This document shows positions 35,885 to 42,918 of a DNA stretch of 43,790 nucleotides, piece after piece. The position numbers and the translations under genes were made by a program. The notes below the pieces were generated by a model that worked only from the letters and a program-made list of their open reading frames with translations, had not been told where the DNA came from and made no database searches. The number at the start of each line of letters is the position of its first letter. Positions within the stretch are counted from its first letter, which is position 1. Source of the stretch: Pseudomonas oleovorans subsp. oleovorans (GTDB lineage: Bacteria; Pseudomonadota; Gammaproteobacteria; Pseudomonadales; Pseudomonadaceae); contig NZ_NIUB01000036.1 of the NCBI RefSeq assembly GCF_002197815.1, positions 1 through 43,790 on the forward strand, in the 5' to 3' direction.

Positions 35885-36676
35885 TCAGCCCGCCTTGCGC
35901 AGCGCCGCGTGTTGCGGGTTGAAGCTGGCCACGGCGAGCAGGGTGAGCACCAGCGTCAGGCCGGTACACACCGCCAGCGCCTCGACATGCAGGCGCAGGT
36001 ACAGCGCATTTCGCACCAACTCCACCGCATGGGTGAAGGGGTTGAACGCACACAGCCAGTACAGCCACTCGCTGGACTCGCGCATTTTCCACAGCGGGTA
36101 CAGCGCCGAGGAGAGGAAGAACATCGGGAAGATGACGAAATTCATCACCCCGGCGAAGTTCTCCAACTGCCGAATGCCGTTGGACAGCAGCAAGCCCAGG
36201 GCGCTGAGCAGCAATGCCACCAGCAGCAGTGCCGGCAACGCGGCGAGCAGGCCCCAGGCCGGAGGTTGCACGCCGTAGACCCAGGCAATGGCGAGGAAGG
36301 CATAGACCTGCAGCAGCGAGATCAGCGCCGTGGCCAGCAGTTTGGCCACCAGCAGGAAGGCACGCGGCAGCGGGCTGGTGAGCAGCACGCGCATGCTACC
36401 CATCTCGCGGTCGTAGACCATCGACAGCGAGCCCTGCATGCCGTTGAACAGCAGGATCATGCAGGCCAGGCCCGGCACGATGTAGGTGTCGTAGGTGATG
36501 TAGGTGTCGTACGGCTCGATGATGGCGATGCCCAGCGCGGCGCGAAAACCGGCGGCGAACACCAGCAACCAGAGCAGCGGGCGCACCAGGGCGCTGAGAA
36601 AGCGCGAGCGCTGCAACACGAAGCGCAGCCATTCGCGCAGGACGATGCCACGCAGGCATTCCCAATAGGCGGTCAT
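35885..36676 (-). CDS. ABC-2 type transporter permease of the PQQ alcohol locus (PedC-like)
   Basis: A 263-residue membrane protein with about six helices and the ABC-2 pattern. MTAYWECLRGIVLREWLRF is the cytoplasmic start, MVYDREMGSMRVLLTSPLPR the coupling region, and FPMFFLSSALYPLW the late signature. ATG 36676 is supported by AGGAG 8 bases upstream. Homologues in P. putida (ped cluster) are thought to export toxic alcohols, aldehydes or dyes with the adjacent ATPase; the substrate here is unknown. The ATPase frame runs 281 nt into this gene. Confidence 0.88.
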   Translation of the reverse strand: MTAYWECLRGIVLREWLRFVLQRSRFLSALVRPLLWLLVFAAGFRAALGIAIIEPYDTYITYDTYIVPGLACMILLFNGMQGSLSMVYDREMGSMRVLLTSPLPRAFLLVAKLLATALISLLQVYAFLAIAWVYGVQPPAWGLLAALPALLLVALLLSALGLLLSNGIRQLENFAGVMNFVIFPMFFLSSALYPLWKMRESSEWLYWLCAFNPFTHAVELVRNALYLRLHVEALAVCTGLTLVLTLLAVASFNPQHAALRKAG

Positions 36677-37523
36677 GGTTGCGGCTCCTTTGCGGAGTCT
36701 GTGGGGGGGTGGGAGGGGCTTTAGCCGCGAGATCCACGATATCGAAGAGCTCGCGGCTAAAGCCCCTCCCACCGTTCGGCCGTAGCGCCTCACGTACATG
36801 GCCACGACCCAGCGCCTCGTCGCCGGTCAGACGGGCGAAGCTGATGACCAGGTCGTCGCCGAACTGGCTGGCCTTGCCCCAGGCCACGCGCGCGCCGCGA
36901 TGCAGGATCAGCAGCTCGTCGGCGGGTTCGATCTCGTCCAGCAGGTGGGTGGTCCACAGCACGCTCAGGCCCTGCTCGCGACACAGATTGCGCACATGTC
37001 GGCCCAGCGCCAGGCGGCTGGCCGGGTCGAGCCCGGCGCTGGCTTCGTCGAGCAGCAGCAGGCGCGGCTGGTGGAGCAGGGCGCGGGCAATCTCCACGCG
37101 GCGGCGGTGGCCGCCGTTGAGCGTGCGCACCTTGTCGTGACGACGCTCGGCTAGATCCTGGCGCAACAGCTCCTCGTCGATACGCGCCTGCGCCTCGCGG
37201 CGCGGCATGCCATGCAGCGTGGCATGATAGGCGAGGTTCTGTTGCACCGAGAGGTCGAGATCCAGCGTGCTCTGCTGGAACACCACGCCGAGCTGACGCA
37301 ACGCCTGGCGTGGCTGCTCGCGCAGGCTGTGGCCGAAGATGCGGATATCGCCCTGCTGCAGGTCGTACAGGCGGGTGAGCAGGGCGATCAGCGTGGACTT
37401 GCCGGCGCCGTTGGGGCCGAGCAGGGCACCGAAGCGGCCTGGCGCCAGATCGAAGGCCAGGTCGTTGAGCGCCTGGCGGGCACCATAGGCGAAACCGACG
37501 CCGCTCACCTCCAGCGCATTCAT
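36396..37523 (-). CDS. ABC transporter ATPase of the PQQ alcohol locus, with REP-derived C-terminal extension
   Basis: As read, 375 residues. Residues 1-250 form a normal ATPase: Walker A GPNGAGKST (36-44), Q-loop near 83, signature LNGGH (135-139), Walker B LLLLDE (155-160) and switch His193. LNGGH instead of LSGGQ is, as I recall, usual for this PQQ-associated subfamily. Residues about 251-272 are encoded by a REP palindrome, and the rest is out-of-frame permease sequence, ending at 36396. The native stop seems lost. ATG 37523 overlaps the beta-propeller stop (ATGA). Whether the long or a processed form works is unknown. Confidence 0.82.
   Translation of the reverse strand: MNALEVSGVGFAYGARQALNDLAFDLAPGRFGALLGPNGAGKSTLIALLTRLYDLQQGDIRIFGHSLREQPRQALRQLGVVFQQSTLDLDLSVQQNLAYHATLHGMPRREAQARIDEELLRQDLAERRHDKVRTLNGGHRRRVEIARALLHQPRLLLLDEASAGLDPASRLALGRHVRNLCREQGLSVLWTTHLLDEIEPADELLILHRGARVAWGKASQFGDDLVISFARLTGDEALGRGHVREALRPNGGRGFSRELFDIVDLAAKAPPTPPQTPQRSRNHDRLLGMPAWHRPARMAALRVAALALSQRPGAPAALVAGVRRRFSRRAGHRHHRAVRHLHHLRHLHRAGPGLHDPAVQRHAGLAVDGLRPRDG
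36708..36773. repeat. REP palindrome inside the 3' end of the ABC ATPase gene
   Basis: GGTGGGAGGGGCTTTAGCCG (start of the left arm, 36708-36731) and its exact 24-bp complement (36750-36773) flank an 18-bp loop. A related but diverged copy is at 38526-38626. It lies between the end of conserved ATPase sequence and the permease start, and is read through in the ATPase frame. Confidence 0.92.
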
Positions 37524-38485
37524 GGCGTGACCACCACGCCCCAGGGATAGCGGCCAACCTTGATCGACTTGGTCACCTTGAGCGTATCGACATCGATCAC
37601 CGATACGTCGCCGCTGACGCCGTTGGTGGTCAGCAGACGCTTCTGATCCGGGGTGAACGCCAGGTGCCAGACGCGCCGGCCGACCAGCAGGTAATCGAGA
37701 ATCTCGTAGGTCTTGGCATCCACCACCGCTACATGGTTGGCCGGGCCGAGGGCGACGAAGGCGTACTTGCCATCGTCCGTGAGCTTGACCCCCACCGGCT
37801 GCACCTTGTCCGGGTGCACGCCCTTGATGGCGAAGTTGAGCACCTTGAGCACCTGGCGCGAGTCGACGTCCAGCACCGTCACTGTGCCGCCGATTTCGGC
37901 CGAGGCCCACAGGCGTTTGCCGTCCTTGTCGAATTCGACGTGACGCGGGCGCTGGTCGACCAGGGTGTTGTCCACCAGTTGATTGGTGGCGGTGTCGATC
38001 CAGTGCAGCATGTTGGTGGTCTCGCTGGTGTTTACCGCCCACTTGCCGTCCGGGCTCACCGCCATGCCTTCGGGCTCCACGCCCACTTCGATCTGCGCCA
38101 GCACCTCGTCGCTTTGCACGTCGACCACGGTGACCAGAGCATCGTCTTCATTGGAGATGTACAGCCAGCGGTCGTTGGGGTGCAGGGCGAATTGCTCGGG
38201 GTCGGCGCCGGAGGGTAACTCCTTGACGATCTTGCGCGTGGCCAGGTCCATCACCTGCACGCGGTCCGAGTCGCTGGCGCAGATGTACAGAAGTTTATTG
38301 TCGGAAGACAGCAGCAGCCCGCGCGGGCGCATGCCAACGGCCAGGGTGGCGGTGACTTCCAGGCTGTCGAGGTCGATGACGCTGATGCTGTCGTCCTTCT
38401 CGTTGGACACGTAGGCAGTGGCGGCGAAGGCCGAGTGACAGGCCAGGCCGAAGGCGACGGCACAGGCGAGACGGGTCAGGCGCAT
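37520..38485 (-). CDS. PQQ-dependent catabolism-associated YVTN beta-propeller protein
   Basis: A 321-residue periplasmic protein. The signal peptide (MRLTRLACAVAFGLACHSAFA) is followed by about seven YVTN-type repeats with the pattern VxVIDxxxxxVxxxIxVGxxPxGxxxSPDGK. It belongs with the ABC and binding-protein families restricted to PQQ alcohol loci and may assist the quinoprotein system or act as a periplasmic scaffold; its activity is not established. ATG 38485 has AGAGGA upstream; the open frame extends 78 codons higher through REP DNA and is rejected. It overlaps the ATPase start by 4 bp. Confidence 0.88.
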   Translation of the reverse strand: MRLTRLACAVAFGLACHSAFAATAYVSNEKDDSISVIDLDSLEVTATLAVGMRPRGLLLSSDNKLLYICASDSDRVQVMDLATRKIVKELPSGADPEQFALHPNDRWLYISNEDDALVTVVDVQSDEVLAQIEVGVEPEGMAVSPDGKWAVNTSETTNMLHWIDTATNQLVDNTLVDQRPRHVEFDKDGKRLWASAEIGGTVTVLDVDSRQVLKVLNFAIKGVHPDKVQPVGVKLTDDGKYAFVALGPANHVAVVDAKTYEILDYLLVGRRVWHLAFTPDQKRLLTTNGVSGDVSVIDVDTLKVTKSIKVGRYPWGVVVTP

Positions 38486-38525
38486 GGGGTTGATCCTCTT
38501 GTTGTAGTGGTTGGTAGCCGTTGCT

Positions 38526-38626
38526 TTTGTGGGAGGGGCTTTCGACTCGGGCATCCTGCTTCGTTCTACCTCCTGCATCCCTGCAGTCGCAGCCGCGACA
38601 GTCGCCGCTGAAGCGCCTCCCACAAG
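38526..38626. repeat. REP inverted repeat, GTGGGAGGGGCTT family, diverged
   Basis: The left end TTGTGGGAGGGGCTTTCG and right end GAAGCGCCTCCCACAAG are imperfect complements enclosing about 65 bp with further GCCGCGA/TCGCCGC pieces. It is related to 36708-36773. It lies upstream of the beta-propeller gene. Confidence 0.7.
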
Positions 38627-38638
38627 TGTTCTGCTTTT

Positions 38639-38699
38639 CTGTAGGAGCCCGCTTGCGGGCGATACCTTGCGATGATCGCCGGCAAGCCGGCTCCTACAG
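38639..38699. repeat. REP inverted repeat, TGTAGGAGCCCG family, overlapping the binding-protein stop
   Basis: CTGTAGGAGCC (38639-38649) and GGCTCCTACAG (38689-38699) are exact 11-bp complements, with inner hairpins CCCGCTTGCGGG and CCGGCAAGCCGG. The stop codon of the minus-strand binding-protein gene (38694-38696) is part of the right arm. Confidence 0.88.
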
Positions 38700-39875
38700 A
38701 GGTATTCCCGCCAGATCACAGCTCACCTCAGGCCTGTCGTAACCGAGGCTGTCCATTTCATTGCTCGGATGGAGAAAACCGTCCTGCGGCGAGGTGCTGA
38801 CCAGCGCGCGCGGGTGTACCAGTGGAAGCGGCTGGCGCAGCTCGCCATTCCACGGGCGGAAGCTCAGCTTGCGGCCCTTGAAACCGTCCAGCGGCAGTTG
38901 TTCGCTCAACAGCAGGTGGCGAATGCCCTGTGGCTCGGCGGTGCGCTGCTTGGTGATGGCCGTGGCCACGCTGCGCACGGCCATCCAGGCGGCGAAGTCG
39001 CGGTCGTTCATCCAGCGTCCGGCCAGCGCCTCGAAGCGTTTCTGCAACTGCGCGGCGCCGAAGGTTTCCACCGTCTTGTGCCAGGCGGTCGGGGTCAGGC
39101 CCTGGGTGCCGGCCACTGGGCGCGGATACCAGGTGTTGTAGGGCAGGTATTCGCCGAAGTCGCCGCGCTCGTCGGCCACCAGCACCACGTCGTACTCGCC
39201 GGCCTGGGTAAACAGCGGCATCTCCGCCTGGGCGCTGCGGCGCTGGTCGTTGTCGAAGCTCCACGGCTTCTCGGCGATGATCGTGTGGCCGAAGCGTTTG
39301 GCGGCGCGCTTGAGCGCGTCGGCGTAGGCGATGTCGTCCTCGGTGGTACCTGTAACCAGCAGCCAGCGCGTCCATTTGCGCACGGCAAGAAACTGCGCCA
39401 GGGCATCGGCCAGCATGGCGCGGCTGGGCAGGGTGTGCAGCACGTTGCCCAGGCACTGCTCGCGGCGCAGGCCGTCATCGCTGCTGCCGGCATTGAACAG
39501 TAGGCTGTCCGGCAGGCGCTGGCTGAGCTGGCGCAGGGTCGCGGCGGGGGCGTTGACCACGAACAGGCGAATGCCTTGCGCATGCAGGTCATCGGCCGTG
39601 GTCAGTAGAGTCGCCGCATCCTCGCTCTCGGCTGCCTCGAGGCTGTAGCTCTGCTTGAGAAAGCGTCCGGTGCTGTTGCTGTCGGCGATCGCCAGTTCGG
39701 CGCCACGACGGCCGGCATCGGTTGGTTCGGGGATGACGTTAGACAGCAGCGGGCCTTGCGGCGGCAGGTGGGCCAGGTAGCCGATGCGCACCTGCAGTTC
39801 ATCTGCTACCGCACTCGTCGCCAGGCCGAGCGCGGCAGTGAGGCAGAACAATAGATGGCAGCTGATCCGGTGCAT
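38694..39875 (-). CDS. ABC transporter substrate-binding protein of PQQ alcohol dehydrogenase locus
   Basis: A 393-residue exported binding protein. The signal peptide is cleaved near AVADE (about residue 24). A Leu/Ile/Val-binding-protein-like fold follows with AHLPPQGPLLSNVIPEPTDAGRRGAELAIADSN, LLVTGTTEDDIAYADALKRAAKRFG and a conserved C-terminus LGYDRPEVSC. It matches the PQQ-locus binding-protein family (TIGR03863). The last residues and TAG stop are contributed by a REP element. A likely promoter and operator lie 28-94 bp upstream. Confidence 0.87.
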   Translation of the reverse strand: MHRISCHLLFCLTAALGLATSAVADELQVRIGYLAHLPPQGPLLSNVIPEPTDAGRRGAELAIADSNSTGRFLKQSYSLEAAESEDAATLLTTADDLHAQGIRLFVVNAPAATLRQLSQRLPDSLLFNAGSSDDGLRREQCLGNVLHTLPSRAMLADALAQFLAVRKWTRWLLVTGTTEDDIAYADALKRAAKRFGHTIIAEKPWSFDNDQRRSAQAEMPLFTQAGEYDVVLVADERGDFGEYLPYNTWYPRPVAGTQGLTPTAWHKTVETFGAAQLQKRFEALAGRWMNDRDFAAWMAVRSVATAITKQRTAEPQGIRHLLLSEQLPLDGFKGRKLSFRPWNGELRQPLPLVHPRALVSTSPQDGFLHPSNEMDSLGYDRPEVSCDLAGIPL

Positions 39876-39902
39876 GGGGCGACTCCTGCAGAGGTTGTCG
39901 CC

Positions 39903-39969
39903 AGCATAGGAAGTGTCGCCAGGTCGGGAAATATGCCCAAGGTCGCGCCGGCTTAGTACAAAGGTCGTA
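39903..39969 (-). promoter_or_regulatory. Putative promoter with PQQ-locus operator, copy 2
   Basis: On the minus strand: the motif at 39969-39955 (plus-strand AGTACAAAGGTCGTA), 23 bp, TTTCCC (39931-39926), a 17-bp spacer and TATGCT (39908-39903), reading to the binding-protein gene. Plus-strand GGGAAATATGCCCAAGGT matches copy 3 at 16 of 18 positions, in the same register to the 15-mer. Confidence 0.6.
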
Positions 39970-39996
39970 GCTCTTCAGGGCCGTTCTTCAAGGCCT

Positions 39997-40953
39997 TCAC
40001 TCGCCTTGTTGGCGGATATCCAGGCGCAGGCCATGGATGCTGGCCTTGCCGTCGCGGACGCGTAACTGGGCGTTTTCGCGAATTTCCAGCTGCTGTATCC
40101 GGTCACCGCGTTTCAGCTTCTCCCGGATCAGCGAGAAGGCCAGGATAGTGCCGCCTGCGTTTATCAGTTCGGGCTCATTGCGCTGGTAGCTGTACTCGTC
40201 GGCCTGGGCAAAGGTCTGCTGCCAGAGCGTGCGCAGCTGCGCCTTGCTCAGATGCTGCCAGTTACGCTCGTGCGGCAGGCGCACCAGGATCTGCGCGTCA
40301 TCGTCGATTAGCGTCACCAGTGCCTCGGCATCCTGGCGTTGGGCTGCCTGGTCGACCGTCGCGAGGGCCGCCAGTGAGGCGCGGCGTTCGTGCTCGGTCG
40401 GGGTGATGGTGGTGCGGCTGCCTTCGCGGCTGGCGAGAAACTGCTGGGCCTGCGGATGTTCTCCCTGCCTGGCCGCAGCCCGTATCCAGCTCAGCCCGTC
40501 ACTGTGCTGGCCTTGCTTGTACAGGCGTTCACCCAGCGTCCACTGCGCCTCGGCGTTGTCCTGCTCGGCAGCACGTCGATACCACTGCGCCGCCTGGTCC
40601 GGGTCGGCCTCGGTGCCCAGCCCCAGGTCATGGGCGCGGGCTACCTCGTACATGCCGATGGCGTCACCCGCATCGGCGGCGCGCTGGTACCAGGTCAACG
40701 CCTGCTCGAGGTCGGCTGCGCTGCCCAGACCGGCGGCGTACATGTTGCCGAGGTTGAGCATGCCCTGGCGGTTACCGGCTTCGGCGAGCTGGCGATAGCG
40801 CTCTAAGGCCTCATCGAAGTCGCCCATCTTGTATACCGCATAGGCGTCCAGCACCTGGATCATCTCGCGGGCGATACGCGTCTGTTCGTCGTCGCCGGCA
40901 CTCAGCGGCGTGCTCAGCAGTGTGCCCAGCAGCAGGCAGGCGAGATGACGCAT
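39997..40953 (-). CDS. Sel1/TPR-repeat periplasmic protein with NTF2-like C-terminus
   Basis: A 318-residue exported protein. The signal peptide ends near LSAGD (about residue 19). Three to four Sel1-like repeats follow (about 40-170, e.g. GNRQGMLNLGNMYAAGLG and DAIGMYEVARAHDLGLG). The C-terminal half (about 185-315) resembles an NTF2/SnoaL fold. Sel1 proteins scaffold other proteins; a structural role in the alcohol-oxidation system is inferred from position only. CTGGAG lies before ATG 40953. It diverges from the cupredoxin-like gene across a shared control region. Confidence 0.78.
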   Translation of the reverse strand: MRHLACLLLGTLLSTPLSAGDDEQTRIAREMIQVLDAYAVYKMGDFDEALERYRQLAEAGNRQGMLNLGNMYAAGLGSAADLEQALTWYQRAADAGDAIGMYEVARAHDLGLGTEADPDQAAQWYRRAAEQDNAEAQWTLGERLYKQGQHSDGLSWIRAAARQGEHPQAQQFLASREGSRTTITPTEHERRASLAALATVDQAAQRQDAEALVTLIDDDAQILVRLPHERNWQHLSKAQLRTLWQQTFAQADEYSYQRNEPELINAGGTILAFSLIREKLKRGDRIQQLEIRENAQLRVRDGKASIHGLRLDIRQQGE

Positions 40954-41091
40954 GGCGGTACTCCAGAGGGTGGAAGCGGTGAATTAGGCTAACAAGCCGG
41001 GTACGTGCGGTATTTAGTTCGATGGTGGCGGATGGATGCGCCGTTGGTGGCGGGTAGGGCAGGGGCGATGGGCATTCGGCCCGGATCTGGC

Positions 41092-41135
41092 GGGAAATCT
41101 GCCCAAAGTACCAGCTGGGCAGTACCAAGGTAGTA
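41092..41135. promoter_or_regulatory. PQQ-locus operator, copy 3, in a divergent control region
   Basis: GGGAAATCTGCCCAAAGT (41092-41109), an 11-bp gap and AGTACCAAGGTAGTA (41121-41135). The core TACC-AA-GGTA is a perfect palindrome, and a second AGTACCA lies at 41107-41113. It sits between the Sel1-repeat gene and the cupredoxin-like gene. A TAGCAT hexamer 24 bp further right may be the plus-strand -10. Confidence 0.6.
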
Positions 41136-41201
41136 ACCCGGTGTGGGCCTTTACTTCCTAGCATGGCAGGCGACGTCCAATAACAAGAACAGGTGAACGC
41201 C

Positions 41202-41639
41202 ATGCGTATTTTCAAGGCCCTGCTACTGCCGCTGTTGCTGATCATCAGCCTGCTCGGTGTCGATCAACTGCATGCAGCCGGTGATATGACCCGCCGCCCG
41301 GTGGCATTGCCTGACCTGGTGCTGGGTAACGACGATAGCGACTACTTCATGTCGCAGACCGAATACCAGCTGGAAACCGGCCAGGCCTACCAGCTCAAGA
41401 TCATCGCCAGCGGGCAGAAGGAATACGCCTTCCAGGCGCCGGAGTTCGCCACCGCCATCTACCTGCGCAAGGTCGAGGCCGGCGGCGTGGAGATCAAGGC
41501 GGTGACTCTCACCGAGCTGGAGTTCGAGGACGCCGGCGAGGCGGAGATCTTCTTCCTGCCGGTCAAGCCGGGCAAATACCGCTTCTACGCCAAGGGCCTG
41601 GAGGGCAAGGGCATGCTCGGCCATTTTGTTGTCAAGTAG
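41202..41639 (+). CDS. Cupredoxin-like periplasmic protein without obvious copper ligands
   Basis: A 145-residue exported protein. The signal peptide is cleaved after LHAA (about residue 26), and the domain ends in the cupredoxin-type PGKYRFYAKGLEGKGMLGHFVV. The Cys and His that bind copper in type 1 cupredoxins (FYCxxH...M pattern) are absent: Ala replaces Cys, and only Met and a late His remain. ATG 41202 follows AGGTGA by 6 bases; GTG 41193 is in frame but less likely. It lies 13 bp before the sensor kinase and may be a periplasmic partner for it. Cupredoxin fold inferred by pattern only. Confidence 0.7.
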   Translation: MRIFKALLLPLLLIISLLGVDQLHAAGDMTRRPVALPDLVLGNDDSDYFMSQTEYQLETGQAYQLKIIASGQKEYAFQAPEFATAIYLRKVEAGGVEIKAVTLTELEFEDAGEAEIFFLPVKPGKYRFYAKGLEGKGMLGHFVVK

Positions 41640-41652
41640 CGTGGTCAAGTAG

Positions 41653-42918
41653 ATGACCGCCCTCGGTCGCATCAACCTCGGCGTCAGCCTGCTGTTCGTG
41701 CTGGTCACCCTGGCCGGGCTGGCGCTGTTGTTGCGCCAGTCCGGCCACGACGTGCGCCGCGAGTTGCTGGCGGCCGAGGCGGTGGTCGAGTACCTGGGCG
41801 AAGTGGCGCGCAGCAACCCCGGCAGCCTGCGTCCGGAGCTGACCGAGAACCTGCGGCATATCCGCGTGAGCTGGCTGCGCCCGGGCGAAGAGCCCAAGCA
41901 GCAAACCGAAAGTGCCATCGAGCTTTGGATCGCCGAACGCCTGCTGGGCTCGGCCTCACTGGTGGCCGATGCCTGGCCGCTGGAGGATGGCCGCGAGTTG
42001 CGTATTGCCCTCGATCCCTATGACGAGATCGAGGAAATCTACGACTCGCTGCTGCAACTGCTGCTGCTCAGCGCCTTCGCCCTAATCCTCAGCTTGCTCA
42101 CCATCCGCTTTGCCGTGCGCCGCGCCCGCCGTGTGCTGGACGAACTGCTCGCCGGCCTGCGCCAGGTCGGCGCCGGTCACTTCGATACGCGCTTGCATGA
42201 CCACAGCCTGGCCGAGGCCAAACACCTGGCGGCGCACTTCAACGAGATGACCATCACCCTGCAACAGGTGCAGGCGGACAACGCCGAGCTGACCCAGGCG
42301 TTGCTGGCGTTGCAGGAGCGCGAGCGCACGCGCCTTGGCCAGACCCTGCACGACGACCTCGGCCAGTACCTGAGTGGCATCCGTGCCCAGGCCTGTCTGC
42401 TCAAAGTGATTGCCGACCGGCCGCAGCAGGTGCAGGACACCGCGCGCCTGCTCGACGACAACTGCGAGCGCCTGCAGCAGGGCTTTCGCAGCCTGATCCG
42501 CGACCTCTACCCGGTGGTGCTGGAGCGCCTGGAGCTGGGCCCGGCGCTGCAGCAACTGGCCGCCGACTGGCAGCAGGCGCAAGGCATTCGCTGCCGTCTG
42601 CAACTGGGCGAGCACCTGCCGAGCCTGCCGCTGGCGAGCAAGGCCCACCTCTATCGCCTGGTGCAGGAGGCGCTGACCAACGTCGCCCGCCATGCCGAGG
42701 CCAGCGAAGTACGCATTCGCCTGCAACGCCGTGGTCATGGCTTGCGCCTGCTGGTGCGCGACAACGGCCAGGGTACTGCACTGCCGCTGCGCCCCGGTAT
42801 CGGCCTGCGCTCGATGCGCGAACGCAGCCGCAGCCTCGGCGGCGAACTGCGCCTGCACAGTCGACCGCAAGCCGGCTGGGCGTTGTGTCTGAACATTCCT
42901 CTGGAGGCGACGCGATGA
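41653..42918 (+). CDS. Membrane sensor histidine kinase (PedS2/EraS-like)
   Basis: A 421-residue NarX-type kinase: TM1 (about 7-27), a periplasmic domain of about 105 residues, TM2 (about 133-155), HAMP, and HisKA_3 with phosphoacceptor His233 in LHDDLGQ. The ATPase domain has QEALTNVARHA and the GIGLRSMRERSRSLGG G-boxes. An acidic patch DPYDEIEEIYD (121-131) abuts TM2. In P. putida the kinase at this position (PedS2) controls the lanthanide switch between quinoprotein dehydrogenases. No ribosome site is visible; a 9-bp direct repeat GTCAAGTAG precedes the ATG. It overlaps the regulator gene by 4 bp. Confidence 0.87.
   Translation: MTALGRINLGVSLLFVLVTLAGLALLLRQSGHDVRRELLAAEAVVEYLGEVARSNPGSLRPELTENLRHIRVSWLRPGEEPKQQTESAIELWIAERLLGSASLVADAWPLEDGRELRIALDPYDEIEEIYDSLLQLLLLSAFALILSLLTIRFAVRRARRVLDELLAGLRQVGAGHFDTRLHDHSLAEAKHLAAHFNEMTITLQQVQADNAELTQALLALQERERTRLGQTLHDDLGQYLSGIRAQACLLKVIADRPQQVQDTARLLDDNCERLQQGFRSLIRDLYPVVLERLELGPALQQLAADWQQAQGIRCRLQLGEHLPSLPLASKAHLYRLVQEALTNVARHAEASEVRIRLQRRGHGLRLLVRDNGQGTALPLRPGIGLRSMRERSRSLGGELRLHSRPQAGWALCLNIPLEATR

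Noticed and set aside
35504..36724. Plus-strand open frame of about 400 codons across the rhodanese-like and permease genes
   Set aside because: Gln/His/Arg-rich shadow that runs through promoter, operator and REP sequences.
38486..38719. Upstream extension of the beta-propeller gene by 78 codons
   Set aside because: It is encoded by two REP elements and precedes a proper signal peptide start at 38485.
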